From: Crossaster papposus
Taxonomy: Eukaryota; Echinodermata; Asteroidea; Velatida; Solasteridae
DNA length: 64,000 nucleotides
Direction of reading: 5' to 3'
Assembly: GCA_037893245.1 (NCBI GenBank)
Contig: JBAIAA010000251.1
Span: 1,116,001-1,180,000, forward strand
Positions within the stretch are counted from its first letter, which is position 1; each line of letters opens with the position of its first letter. Of this stretch, positions 33,246 through 44,840 are shown piece after piece. The position numbers and the translations under genes were made by a program. The notes under the pieces are model-generated. The model saw only the letters and a list, made by a program, of their open reading frames with translations. It was not told the origin of the DNA and did no database searches.

Positions 33246-33980
33246 ATGGGCGACAGTGACAACATTTTGGACGAGACTTTGGCGAACAGCGGTTCTGACG
33301 TTAGTCTTGCTCCAAGACCGAGTTGTTATTTTGTTCCGGGGCGCGCCGTTTGTCCATTAGCCTCTGTCATGAAATCATACTATAATTCGAGCAACGTTTG
33401 TCTGTCTGTTTGTCTGTGTGTTTGTTTCGCTACTCCTCCCAAGTCCTTGGTCCGATCTCGCCCAAACTTGGTGGGTGGATGTAAGTTGACCCCAGAATTG
33501 CCCTTGAGGGGTTCATTTTTGGAAAGGTCAAGGTCACTGGGGTCAAAGGTCAAATGTTCGTTTTTCGCTACTCCTCCCAAGTCCTTGGTCCGATATCGCC
33601 CAAACTTGGTGGGTGGATGTAAGTTGACCCCAGAATTGCCCTTGAGGGGTTCATTTTTGGAAAGGTCAAGGTCACTGGGGTCAAAGGTCAAATGTTCGTT
33701 TTTCGCTACTCCTCCCAAGTCCTTGGTCCGATCTCGCCCAAACTTGGTGGGTGGATGTAAGTTGACCCCAGAATTGCCCTTGAGGGGTTCATTTTTGGAA
33801 AGGTCAAGGTCACTGGGGTCAAAGGTCAAATGTTCGTTTTTCGCTACTCCTCCCCGGTTCTTGATCCGATCTTCGCCAAACTTGGTGGGTCGATGTAGGT
33901 TGACCCAAGAATTGCCCTTGAGGGGTTCATTTTGGAAAGGTCAAGGTCACTGGGGTCAAAGGTCAAATGTTAAGTCGTAG
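33246..33980 (+). CDS. Chimeric ORF: duplicated leader exon fused to TIR-element repeats
   Basis: From ATG at 33246 the frame runs 244 codons. The first 37 residues (MGDSDNILDETLANSGSDVS and on to GRAVCP) come from the duplicated unit. The remainder is read from the inserted element at 33358-35560 and consists of about four copies of a 47-residue repeat (FATPPKSLVRSRPNLVGG and onward). Upstream at 33195-33240 there is a CTATAATAC TATA-like sequence and a CACCATGG start context. Whether it is expressed is unknown, and the repeat part is most likely accidental. Confidence 0.35.
   Translation: MGDSDNILDETLANSGSDVSLAPRPSCYFVPGRAVCPLASVMKSYYNSSNVCLSVCLCVCFATPPKSLVRSRPNLVGGCKLTPELPLRGSFLERSRSLGSKVKCSFFATPPKSLVRYRPNLVGGCKLTPELPLRGSFLERSRSLGSKVKCSFFATPPKSLVRSRPNLVGGCKLTPELPLRGSFLERSRSLGSKVKCSFFATPPRFLIRSSPNLVGRCRLTQELPLRGSFWKGQGHWGQRSNVKS
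33425..33970. repeat. 143-bp tandem repeat with AGGTCA half-sites
   Basis: Three nearly identical units and one diverged unit start TTTCGCTACTCCTCCCAAGT (33427, 33564, 33703, 33840). Each ends with TCAAGGTCA and GGGTCAAAGGTCA, which match the ERR/SF-1 and DR1 nuclear-receptor binding consensus. Related half-sites continue to 34175. Confidence 0.9.
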
Positions 33981-34189
33981 AGGTAAGAGGTCAAAAGTTT
34001 ATTTCAGCACTATCGCAAATGAAAAACATCAAGGTCAAGGTCATTCACAAACTCTTTGCCCTCGAGGGGTCATTTCTGGAAAGGTCAAGGTCGTTGAGGT
34101 CAAAGGTCAAAAGTTTGTTTCAGCACTGTCGTGGATGGCAAACATCAAGGTCAAGGTCAAGGTCATTCACTAACTCATTGTACAAAGTG

Positions 34190-35550
34190 GAATTCCCAAC
34201 ATGAGATAAAGTGGGTATTCCCCAAATGAGATTCCCAAGCCACTTATTCTCCACTATGTAAGACTGCCAACACACTTATGCTCATCAAACACAACCCCCC
34301 CCCCCCCCCCACAACGTCACCCCATCCCCAACTTCCCTTCTTCCGGTCATATATTACACCCACGGGTACTTTTGACTAGTGACGAAAATTAACCGAATAG
34401 GGCGTTTTGCGGAAATTTGTCAATATGGCTTCCGAGCTCTCGCGTAAGACTAACGTAATTAGATATACCATGGAGGAAAGACAACAGATAGTTAGTGAAT
34501 TGCGGGGAAATACTTAATAAAACATGGCCAATCATAAAACTAGATTTGCTTTCCTGCACTTGAAAAGACCCGCCGTGTATTTATGCTCCTTAGAAAACCG
34601 GTTAGGCCCAACATTTTAACAATTTTTTGTTTTTCAGTGGCACTGAACTGAAGCTTTATTTGAATGCCATATATGTGAATGCCATACAGCAAACAAATTA
34701 TGGGGCCAATTCATACAACTTGATACAAACAATATTCATTTTTTCATTTTTCATTTTTTTTTACATCAAATATAAATTTGGGGCTTTACACACAAGCACT
34801 TTGTTCACATAATTACTATATGGACGTTACTAAACCTCAACATTCCTGATCCTGCAATGTTAATTTAAAAACCAACCAGTTTTAAATACTGTCACATTAA
34901 ATGTAGACGCCTGTGAAATCTAGTATCTTCCACCCTATTATTGACTGAAACCTTACATGGGTCATCTATTGACATTTACTATTAAAAGAAGTTCGTAAAT
35001 ATTAAACTTGGATTTTCCAAGAATTATTCAATTGCGCCACAACGTAGGGAACACTCAGTCGATTGTGTGCCAAATTTATATACGCCATTGTGTTGGTTTT
35101 TTTTCGGACTGAGCTTACACCTAAATTGTTAACAGAGGGTAAATAGCAAGCATTAATAACATTAACTTGGTAAAGGTACAATGAATTTGCAGTTTGTCAA
35201 CAAAGAAGTTTGGCAACATTGCATGAGGAAAGTCGGCCCAACATTAACTGTTTATATAAACAATGTAAACGTCGAAGTACAGCTAGCTATAGCTACGCAC
35301 GTACGAATCATATCGAAGCACACTTTTACAAACTGACAATTTTTTCAGTCGCTGTTTCTTTCTCTTTCGTAATTGTACGGTTTGGGATGACATTCAGCCG
35401 TATGCCTACGGTTTATTCTTCTGAAATAGCCACAGCCTTTAGAGCTCCTCGTAACCCATCAAGTTCTGACATCGACGACACACGTGTTGCTGTTGTTAAG
35501 CGCCGCCATTTTGACAATTTTCCGCGCGTTGACCTTTTAGAAAGGTCATG
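34190..35550. other. Interior and right part of the AT-flanked TIR element
   Basis: A C-tract lies at 34296-34311. Otherwise AT-rich, with no transposase domain recognised on either strand. Confidence 0.4.
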
Positions 35551-36667
35551 ACAGAGGCTAATGCAGTTCATCAATCATCACTACTCTGAAAACGGGCTTA
35601 TTGAGGGCGCCCTTGATTATCACGAAATCTGTTTCTCAGCTCGGTCTTGACGCGAGAGTCACGTGAACCCGTAACATCCCGAGGACATTTCAAGTTTAGC
35701 TCAAATAGATACTCAACCTCGCGCATGCGCGCTGATTCGTTTTCATTTAATGTAGTGGACGATATACACGCTGTGTGTTCCCCGTAAATTGCACACGCCA
35801 CCATTGCACAAATGTGGTTTCTTACATGTCCGCAAAAGTAAAACAATTTCCGGGTGTAACATTGTGCCATGGCAGCCAAAAAGTCGGTTAATTCTGGAAA
35901 TGCAATAAGGAGAGTCAAATAAAAATTGTAACTGGTACTTGGCTCAAACGGTTTGTTCACACATTTCAGGTTTGTTTGTCAGGGTCCCAGGCATAAAGCT
36001 TTGATAATGTCGAAAAGGTTTATGCTAATAATGGTTGCTGATTTTATAAATGCATATATTTATTACATGTCTTTACACAGAGTGTCCCCAAACGTTTAAA
36101 ACTGGTTTTCATTGGGGCCCTGTATACATCATTAAATACAATTGGATACCAAAATACATCAAACGTCATCAACAAAACCGTAAACTGACAACTAACAATA
36201 ATAATATACAACATTTACACACAAATACAAACATAATATGTATAGAGGTACACGGATATTAACAGGAATACAACACATTGATACTTAGGTATGTCTGTAC
36301 ATTACATTTTTGAACAGTCCTGTTTATGGCCAAATTATGATTTACGGGATGGGTGAAAACCCGCAAAAAAAACCTCTTTTTTTTTTTTTGGGGGGGGGGG
36401 GGGGTTTGAGAAAGGAAAATGTTTATCCGACCTCACATTATAGTGGCAACCAAGTTTTAACTACGGTGTCACCACGGATTCACTACGGCCATCCGGGGTG
36501 AACCGTGGCACATCCGGGATAAACCGTGGCGCATCCGTGTAGAGGGCGCTAAAATGACTGCGCACTGATTTGTAAACTCTCCCAAAATTTCAATCAAATT
36601 TATTAAACAAATAGCCGTTATCAAAGAGCTACCACTTTGAAATAACCATCATACTATCACCAAGAAC

Positions 36668-37552
36668 ATGGGGAATCCAACAGAAGAGAAACCAGCAAAA
36701 AAATCACAGAGGAAAAGGGGAAGACCTGCAACGTTAGTTGTTGATTCTGTGTCATCGCCAGAGGCTGCACAAGATTGCTGCCAAGATGGCTGCCACTGTG
36801 CAGATGTCGCTGGTATCCATCAAAAACTTGACAAGATCATCAAAAGTCTAGAAGCCATCGAATCTAGGCTATCAGTACTGGAAACAAAATATCGTCAGAT
36901 CTTATCCCAGGTGGATGACCACAGCAACACCATTCTTGAGCTGCTGTCTGCTGCTGAATATGCAAGTAAAAGTAACGCTGAGCTGTCGAGTCTCATCAAA
37001 AACCGATGCGATGGTAACCACCTTTATGCCTGTCAACTCGAAGACAAGATCGAAGATCTACATAATCGGTCCAGACAAAATAACATCATCATACACGGCG
37101 TACCTGAGGGATCTGAGGGCGACAAGCTTTGCGAGGAATTTGTATCTGCATTTCTCACGCAACATATGAAATTAGAGGGCAGTACAGATATTGAGATAGA
37201 GCGTGCCCACCGTACCCCAGCCCATCGACGTGTCACTGCGGGTACTGAACCCACGGTCCGTCAAAAGCCCAGGCCAATTCATTGCAGGCTACTCCGGTAT
37301 GCTGATCGTCATTTTGTCTTGAGAAATGCAGCCAAACTACTAAAGGGGAATCAGTACAAGGGATCAAACATTTACATCTCTAATGATGTTACCAGCAATG
37401 TCCGAAACTTTCGGAAAAGATTACGGAAACAAAATCTACCGACCCTACGGAAAGACGAGCGTGTACAGTTTGCCTACATACCATGGTTCATTCCACCAAT
37501 AATCAAGTACAAGTTACATACCGGGGAGTTCAAGACCTACACAGGGAAGTAA
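36668..37552 (+). CDS. LINE ORF1 protein (L1-type RNA-binding)
   Basis: 294 residues, intact. Residues 1-25 are basic. Residues 55-110 are heptad-rich (KLDKIIKSLEAIESRLSVLE), a likely coiled-coil trimerisation region. Residues 130-240 resemble the RRM-like and C-terminal domains of L1 ORF1 (RSRQNNIIIHGVPEGSEGD and the IERAHR motif). Such proteins coat LINE RNA and act as nucleic-acid chaperones. It precedes ORF2 by 295 bp, as expected. Confidence 0.8.
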   Translation: MGNPTEEKPAKKSQRKRGRPATLVVDSVSSPEAAQDCCQDGCHCADVAGIHQKLDKIIKSLEAIESRLSVLETKYRQILSQVDDHSNTILELLSAAEYASKSNAELSSLIKNRCDGNHLYACQLEDKIEDLHNRSRQNNIIIHGVPEGSEGDKLCEEFVSAFLTQHMKLEGSTDIEIERAHRTPAHRRVTAGTEPTVRQKPRPIHCRLLRYADRHFVLRNAAKLLKGNQYKGSNIYISNDVTSNVRNFRKRLRKQNLPTLRKDERVQFAYIPWFIPPIIKYKLHTGEFKTYTGK

Positions 37553-37847
37553 ACCTTAAATATATATTGCAACACATTGCGTAACAAGTTATAAAACGGC
37601 CTTTGAAATTCAAATTGGTTAGAGAGAAACGTGACTGCTATTTGTTAACACAATGTAGTCACGTCTTTACGAGCAGAGCGCACGATCAATGAAAAGTTGT
37701 CATATGTTGTTGTTTACGTGATTGTTTGTATGTTTGTGTGCAGGATTAAATCGACGAAACAAATTGTATTTATCCCAAGAAACAACGTAACAAGTAATAC
37801 ATTAAAGAGCATTGTGTTACATATAATTATATAATCTTATAACTTCC

Positions 37848-40813
37848 ATGGATGATAGTATAGATCCCGATATAAATTGTGTACAACAAGAAATAAATTG
37901 TAGATACTATGATCAAGATGAGCTCATGAAAGAGATTCATAAAGTCACTCAAGATAAATTGATGTTGGTCCATATTAACGCAAGAAGTTTACAAAAGAAT
38001 GTTGACAATATCTCCGCATATATTAATCGTTTAGACAATTCACCGACAGTGGTAGCCGTATCCGAAACATGGCTAAAAGATGTCCATGACCCCTTGGTTC
38101 AAATGAAACATTATTCGCTTGAAGGTATTTGCAGAGAAGGTAAACGAGGTGGTGGAGTGGCTCTTTATATCAAGCCGGACCTTGTGTATACAACGCGTGA
38201 CGATCTATGCGTTAATAATCCAGACGCTGAATCATTCTTTATTGAGCTTGTTAATAACAGTCATAGAAACGTAATTGTCGGAGTCGTTTATAGACCACCA
38301 AGTGCTTCCGTTGATGATTTTACTGGTATTATTAATGAAATGTTGACACGTATAACAAATGAACGCAAAACATGTTATATTATGGGTGATTTTAATATTA
38401 ACATACTCCAGCACGACACTAATAGCTCTGTTAATGTCATATTTCATTGATACCATATCTTCCCATTCTTTTTTCCCGTTTATCACTAAACCAACAAGAA
38501 TTACTGCCCATAGTTCTACTCTAATAGACAATATCTTATCAAATAATTTTGAAAATCATACCGCTGGTGTCTTAGTTACTGATATAAGTGACCATTTACC
38601 TGTGTTTTTAATTGTGGAAAATTCTAAACGTACTTTACGAAACGAAACTAAGCAATTTAAGCGTAATTTCTGTAGTAATAATATAGCCCAGTTTATTGAT
38701 GATGTTAATGCAACTGACTGGAATTTTCTATCATCTTTGGATGATTTAAATAGTGTATACAATAGATTCCTACAAATCATACTTCAACTGTACAATAAGC
38801 ATTTCCCATTACAAGAATCAAACGCCGATACGACACAGGTAAGTCACCCTGGCTTTCTAATGGTATTTATAACTCGATTAGGAAGACAAACTTCTTGTAT
38901 AAAAAAATCATTAGACATCCTAATCCCCATAACAAATCTACTTATACTTTGTACAAAAATAAATTGAGCACTTTAATACGAAATGCAAAGACAAATTACT
39001 TTACCAAGAAATATGATCAGGAAAAGGGTAATATCAAGGGAACTTGGCGTGTAATCAATAGTCTACTTAACAAGGGTAAATCGAAGCCCAACCCTTCCCA
39101 TGTTGTTCAAGATGGCGTAAAAATAGACGGTGATAAAGTAATCGCTGATACATTTAATGAGTATTTTGTAAATATTGGAACCCGACTTGCAAGCAAGCTA
39201 CCATTATGTAATACCACTTGTGAGTCTTTTCTAAAAGACAGATGCCCAAATTCTTTCTTCTTAACACCTGTTACGCAAGAAGAAGTTGAAGACAGTCACA
39301 CACCCTTAACCAAATAACATGTAGCAAGGCGCCTGGTTTCGATGACATAAGTCCTTTTGTTGTTAAACAGGCGTAGTTTAGCAAAACCACTGGCTGATAT
39401 TTGTAACAGGTCTATGACTATGGGAGTTTTTTCCAGATGGACTAAAGATAGGTAAGGTTATCCCTATTCATAAAGGGGGAAATGTGCATGATACTGGTAA
39501 CTATAGACCTATTTCAGTTTTGTCTACGTTCTCTAAGATATTATAAAAGCTAGTCTATAAAAGACTCGTATCCTTTGTAAATAAACACAATATTTTATCA
39601 GAATCACAGTTTGGATTTAGGTCAAACCGTTCCACTGAATTGGCAACTTCTTATCTTGTAAACAAACTTCTAAAGGCCATTGATGATACAAAGATTTTTA
39701 TCGGCGTATTTCTACACTTGTCAAAGGCGTTTGATACAGTCAACCATGACATACTGGTTTCTAAATTAGAGCATTATGGAATTCGTGGAATAGCTTTGCA
39801 TTGGTTCCAGAGTTATTTGTCTAACAGAAAGCAGTTTGTTTCTTTTAATTGTATAATGTCTGAAAACAAAACTATTACGTGTGGAGTTCCGCAAGGTTCT
39901 GTTTTGGGGCCCCTGTTATTCATTCTTTCCATCAATGACATCTGTAATACATCTGACATAATATCATTTATTTATTTGCCGATGATACAAGTTTAGTGTA
40001 CAGTCACAGTAATGTGGATACTGCAGTAACTAATCTTAACCGTGAACTTTTAAAAATTAGCACTTGGCTTGTAGCTAACACATTTTGTATCAACTTAGGC
40101 TACTTAAATCAAACTATATGATATTTTGTTCCAGACAATATAAATATATCCAAAATATCCCTTTAGTTTTTAACGGTACCACACTGAAACAGCTTAAAAA
40201 TACTACATTTTTAGGTGTACATATTGATGAAAACCTAACCTGGAAGTGGCACATTAATATAGTTTCAAGCAAAATATCAAAAACTATTGGAATAATGAAT
40301 CGTATAAAGTTGTTTGTTCCGAACAATATTTTAATCACTCTTTATAACTCTTTGATACTCCCATATCTAAATTATTCAATTCTTACATGGGGTGGTTGCT
40401 CTTCTCAGTGTGATAAACTTCTCATTTTACAAAAAAGAGCTGTTCGTATTATAAGTAATGCCAAATATCGTGACCACACTAATCCTGTATTTGCCAACCT
40501 TAAGCTCTTGCGATTTAATGACCTATATTACCTGAATTTGGGTAAATGCATGTTTAAATATATAAATAAATTACTTCCACGTTGCTTTGATACATGCTTT
40601 ACTTTAACCTCGAATGTTCATCAATATTGTACTAGAAGTGTATCAAAGAAAAATCTGTACGTTTGTTCTAGTAGAACTTCAATGTTGAAAAACAGTCTTG
40701 TACAGCGAGGTATTAACTTTTGGAATGCTCTGAGTGACTCGATCAAAGCATCATCAACTCCATTTACATTTGTTAAAAAGTTAAAAATTAAATTGCTCAA
40801 TGTGTATTTATAA
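37848..40813 (+). pseudogene. LINE ORF2: apurinic endonuclease and reverse transcriptase, broken
   Basis: The endonuclease half shows LMLVHINARSLQKNVDNI, VAVSETWL and YIMGDFNIN (near 37960-38400). RT shows AFDTVNHDIL (near 39729), CGVPQGSVLGPLLF (near 39881) and FADDTS (near 39976, intact in one frame). The frame changes near 38430, 38900, 39970 and 40080, and stop codons lie around 39318-39640. Family order and motifs are those of CR1/L2-type LINEs. Non-functional in this copy. Confidence 0.85.
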
Positions 40814-42947
40814 TATTCGAACCTTACAACTAGGTGTTTGGGAATTGGATTGGATAGATTCAGAGCTATCGTCGTTGTAAAGTTACTCCTGCTTGTTATG
40901 TTCTTAATTGTCCGTGTGTTTTGTTTCTATTTGTCTTGTGCATTGTAGTTGTTGTCTTAAGGTTAGGGAACAAAAGCTTTTGCTTCACCCTATACCTAAC
41001 GTTGTTGTTTAATTATGTATTCCTATAAATTACACCTAGTAGAATAATATCCTATTTTTGTAGATATGTACTTAAGAAACTAGTGTAAGAATCACTATGT
41101 ACAAAACAACGTTGAATAAATGTGAAATTGAATTGAATTGAAATTGAAAACCGTGGCGGAGCCGTAGTGAATCCGTGACCATTCGAGCTCATGGGGGTGG
41201 GGGGGGGGGGGAGGCTTGAACCGGGATGATCCGGGCCCATCCGTGGCGAAACCGTAGTCAAACCGTAGTAGACCCGTAGTAGGACCGGGGAACATTTCAT
41301 GTATTATTGATTGCCTCCCCGGACCACCCCGGATGACCCCAGATCAAACGTCTGTTTCATCCGGGGCCATCCGGGGCGATTCGGGGCGATCCGTAGCATA
41401 TCTGGCTTCAGTGGGACTGGGGCTTAAGAACCTTAGGGAGACATCTAAAAGTCTCCCTAATGTTAATGTCCCCTCAGAACCGTAACACTTATACTAAACT
41501 GCCTCCCTGTGACCTAACAGCCGTGTGATATCACGTTCACACACTGATTATGTAAAATATGCGTTGGTATACACCGAACACGTCATAGTTCTAGATCAAT
41601 ACAAATACAGTATCCAAGACAGAAGTACACAAAATGTATTTATAATCCTTTCCAGAAGTAAATAAGACAATTCGATACATTTTGTTTTATTCAAATTCAC
41701 CAACTCTCACATTCAATTTCGTCCGAGACAAAAAATCACACGTTTTTACCAAACCAATGTATAGTCATTTATCATTCATTATCACCGCTTGGTCACTCAA
41801 TTCAAACATTAGCTTGAAAATATTTGTCGTTACAGATCAAATTTGTTTAAGCTGTTGCCGAAATGCAGTATTCACAGATATAATTCGTCTTGAATTTAAA
41901 ACTGTGTGCGATTGGGTCAAGTACACACCAGACTGATTCATTTACATAATAAGTTTTAAATTGGTTAATAGAGACGAATTCGTTAAATATATTTAAATAG
42001 CTTTAGACGAATAATTGATTTGTATTGACAAATATTCTCGAGCCAATGTGGCCAAACGTTGAATGGTAAATAACTTTAAACATTTGTTGTGTACAAGCGT
42101 GCGATTGTTTGTCTCGGACGAAATTGAATGTGAGAGTTGGTGATTTTCAACGAATTCTTTTTTTTTAAATAGCCAGGAAAGCCTATATTTATCAAAATAT
42201 GTAATTTAATCAATATACGTTTCCTGGCCATTTGTAACAATTGTTCATGTAGAATGGAAGCAAATACTTTGTGCTTGATATCTTTGTTGTCTACAGTTTG
42301 TGAAACATTCGGTTTGGCCCAAAGGTTATTGACAACCAGAACAGGAACAACGGACAATATATTAGTTACTCTGTGCAAACTCTTGCACCTATACACTGAA
42401 CAAAAACATTGCTGGTGTTAAATTGTTACCCAAATTTGGGGTACTGGAATTTGGGTTATATTGTGTGTTAAAGCAATCGTGAATTGCATCATTTAAAAGA
42501 AGCTACAATAAAAATCAACCGTTTTCTCCTTAAATTTGTTGATGAGTTTCAAGAATGGCTACAAATTTGAATGTGTCTCACTATAATTATGTCTTTCAAC
42601 CCCATTGAGCAAAGTCGGCTCAAAAAATGTGTGACTGTTCTGTCCTAATGAGCTTTTTCGGCTCCAGAATCTAGGTTAAATTATTGCCCCCTGAGGATAG
42701 ATGGCCCAGGTATAAATTCATTCAGCTCAATTGTGAGCAGCCCCTCACATGTTGCAGCCGCTGCGCGGCGCTTTATTGTCTTTTGTAATAAGCTCGCGCG
42801 TTTCAGAATCTTAGAATGGAAACTCACGTTAGACATGCCCCCACCCCGGGCATGCATCCTCATAAGTGGGTGTGATGTTACATCTTGGGATGCTTTGCCA
42901 ACTATATAATACATATACAAGTTGTGACCAGACGTACAGCTATCACC

Positions 42948-43163
42948 ATGGGCGACAGTGATAACATTTTGGACGAGACTTTGGCGGATAGCGGTTCTGA
43001 CGTTAGTCTTGCTCCAAGACCGAGTTGTTATTTTGTTCCGGGGCGCGCCGTTTGTCCATGCACTTCATCAATCATCACTACTCTGAAAACGGGCTTATTG
43101 AGGGCGCCCTTGATTATCACGAGATATGTTTCTCAGCTCGGTCTTGACGCGAGAGTCACGTGA
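42948..43163 (+). CDS. Uninterrupted copy of the MGDSDN leader ORF
   Basis: 71 residues with an N-terminus nearly identical to that at 33246 (one Asn to Asp change in residues 1-37), then a different C-terminal 34 residues because no TIR element is inserted. TATA-like ACTATATAATAC lies at 42900-42911. The tail carries no recognised domain. It could be a first exon of a gene or transposon; no clear donor was selected. Low confidence. Confidence 0.3.
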   Translation: MGDSDNILDETLADSGSDVSLAPRPSCYFVPGRAVCPCTSSIITTLKTGLLRAPLIITRYVSQLGLDARVT

Positions 43164-43949
43164 ACCCGTAACATCCCGATGACATTTTAAGCATAGCTCA
43201 AATAGATACTCACCCTCGCGCATGCGCGCTGATTCGTTTTCATTTAACGTAGTGTACGATATACACACTGTGTGTTCCCCGTAAATTGCACACGGCACCA
43301 TTGCACAAATGTGGTTTCTTACATGTCCGCAAAAGTAAAACAATTTCCGGGTGTATCATTGTGCCATGGCAGCCAAAAAGTCGGTTAATTCTGGAAATAC
43401 AATAAGGAGAGTCAAATAAAAGTTGTAACTGGTACTTGGTTCAAACGGTTTGTGCACACATTTCAGGTTTGTTTGTCAGGGTCCCAGGCATGAAGCTTTG
43501 ATAATGTCGAAAGGGTTTATGCTAATAATGGTTGCTGATTTTATAACTACATATATTTATTACATGTCTTTACATAGAGTGCCCCCAAACGTTTAAAACT
43601 GGTTTCTATTGGGGCCATGCATACATCAATAAATATAATTGGATAGCAAAGTACAATAAAAGTCATCAACAAAACCGTAAACTGACAACTAACAATAACA
43701 CATATACAACATTTACACAAAAATACAAGCATAAAATTTACAGAGTACAAGAATATTTACAGGAATACAACACATTGATATTTGTGTATGTCTGTACATT
43801 AACTTTTATAACAGTCCTGTTTATGGCCAACTATAATTTACGGGATGGGTAAAAACCCGCAAAAAAAACTTTGGGGGGGGGGGGGGGGGGGGAGATTAAG
43901 AAGGGAAAATGTTCATCCGGCTTCCCATTACAGTGGCAACCAAGTTAAA

Positions 43950-44840
43950 ACTCCGTAGATCAGCGCAATTGGCATACTTTCTAACAGATGGCATTACGGA
44001 GCTCCGACTTAAACGTGCTTAAGGCGTCTAATGTTCGCAATTGTTCGGGCAGATTATTCCAAATATTGGCACCACTCACAGCGAAACTGTTTGCGTGGTA
44101 TTCTTATTTGGCGAAAGAAACTGTCAGTGCCGTTTGGGTTGATTGCCTTATTTCGCAAATCACTGTAAGTGGCGTGAAAAGATTTGCCATGTATAAATGA
44201 GTCATTTCAGTAATAATGTTAGGCTCTAAAGGTAAAGAGCAGGATTTTAAACTTGATTCGCTGTGAAATGGGGAGAATCGGATTAGAGAATCGGAGTTAT
44301 TGATAGAAAACTCACACGATTTAGAGTAAAGCTAACCTCAAGGAAACAGTTGGAGGTGAACTTCGCACTTTAGAGGCGAGAAAAGGTCAAGCAATGGCCT
44401 GATTAAGTACACTCGGACATCTAATAAACCAACAAGCACTCATATTGGTTATATTTGAACCAGGGTTAGGAGGTAGAAGGTTAGGCTAGGTTAGTTGTGG
44501 CACTAGGTGAATGCTGGCCTATGCCACACTGTCAGGATATAAACCGCCAACCGATTGTGTAGAGGCAAGCAAGCACTGATGCTTCCTCGGCCAATGAAAA
44601 AAACATGACGGGATTAGAAACACCGACAAAAAAGGGGAGGTGAACAAACAAATGTTCACTTTGTAAAGTTATAAGAATCCACCATTTAATTTTCCCACTA
44701 TTATACAAAATGAACAAAACAATTTTGTATCTGTGTCATATTCATTGCAATTAAAGTACTTTGTTGTTCATGCGATTGAAATAGCCCAGCGGCCAAGTTT
44801 CTAATTTCTGTGACAAACCTGATTATAAATCATCAGTTTG
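43950..44840. other. Unassigned flank between duplication and NLR pseudogene
   Basis: Contains a plus-strand ORF of 70 codons at 43988-44200 (NCSGRLFQILAPLTAKLFAW) that looks like a repeat-derived fragment. Nothing definite is annotated. Confidence 0.35.

Larger units (their letters stand above)
33358..35560. mobile_element. 2.2-kb TIR element with AT target duplication
   Basis: Tips TAGCCTCTGTCATGA and TCATGACAGAGGCTA are perfect inverse repeats flanked by AT (33356-33357, 35561-35562). The duplicated unit 2 at about 43059 has a single AT and no element, giving a natural empty site. A 2-bp AT duplication is reported for ISL2EU-type elements, so that group is a tentative assignment. The left third is a 143-bp tandem repeat. 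A 30-codon ORF at 34425-34517 is not recognised as transposase. Confidence 0.85.
31411..36460. repeat. Tandem duplication, unit 1
   Basis: Starts inside the Harbinger-like MITE and ends at the join TAGTGGCAACCAAGTTTTAA/CTACGGTGTC. Apart from the 2.2-kb insertion at 33358-35560 it is collinear with unit 2 (36461-43950) after removal of the LINE; each then measures close to 2.85-2.9 kb. Shared landmarks include the inverted pair at 31990/32430, the TATA region at 33205 and the G-tract at 36389. Confidence 0.85.
36539..41147 (+). mobile_element. Jockey-superfamily (CR1/L2-like) LINE, near full length
   Basis: The element has a 5' UTR, ORF1, ORF2 (endonuclease plus RT) and a short 3' tail of GAATT-type repeats (GTGAAATTGAATTGAATTG, 41122). 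It is flanked by an 18-bp target duplication, AAACCGTGGCGCATCCGT at 36521-36538 and a copy with two mismatches at 41148-41165. The intact MITE copy at about 31470 shows the pre-insertion site. ORF1 is intact, but ORF2 has several frame breaks, so it is probably immobile. Confidence 0.9.
36461..43950. repeat. Tandem duplication, unit 2 (with LINE inserted)
   Basis: Begins mid-MITE (CTACGGTGTCACCACGG), is interrupted by the LINE at 36539-41147, and continues to about 43950 (CAGTGGCAACCAAGTTAAAA). Differences from unit 1 are scattered substitutions and small indels, with no sign of selective constraint on the ORFs inside. Confidence 0.85.

Noticed and set aside
33380-33829. 149-codon repetitive ORF on the minus strand
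   Set aside because: It is the antisense of the 143-bp tandem repeat. The open frame follows from repeat structure, and no start context or domain supports it.
34425-34517. Short ORF starting MASELSRKTNVIRYTMEE, containing CCATGGAGGAA
   Set aside because: Only 30 codons, no recognised domain, and the CATGGAGGAA half is not followed by an inverted arm or flanking duplication, so it is not counted as one of the tiny palindromes.
35598-35960. 120-codon minus-strand ORF with a duplicated partner at 43095-43343
   Set aside because: Most differences between the two copies change the amino acid and the partner is shorter; no purifying constraint, so treated as non-coding duplicated sequence.
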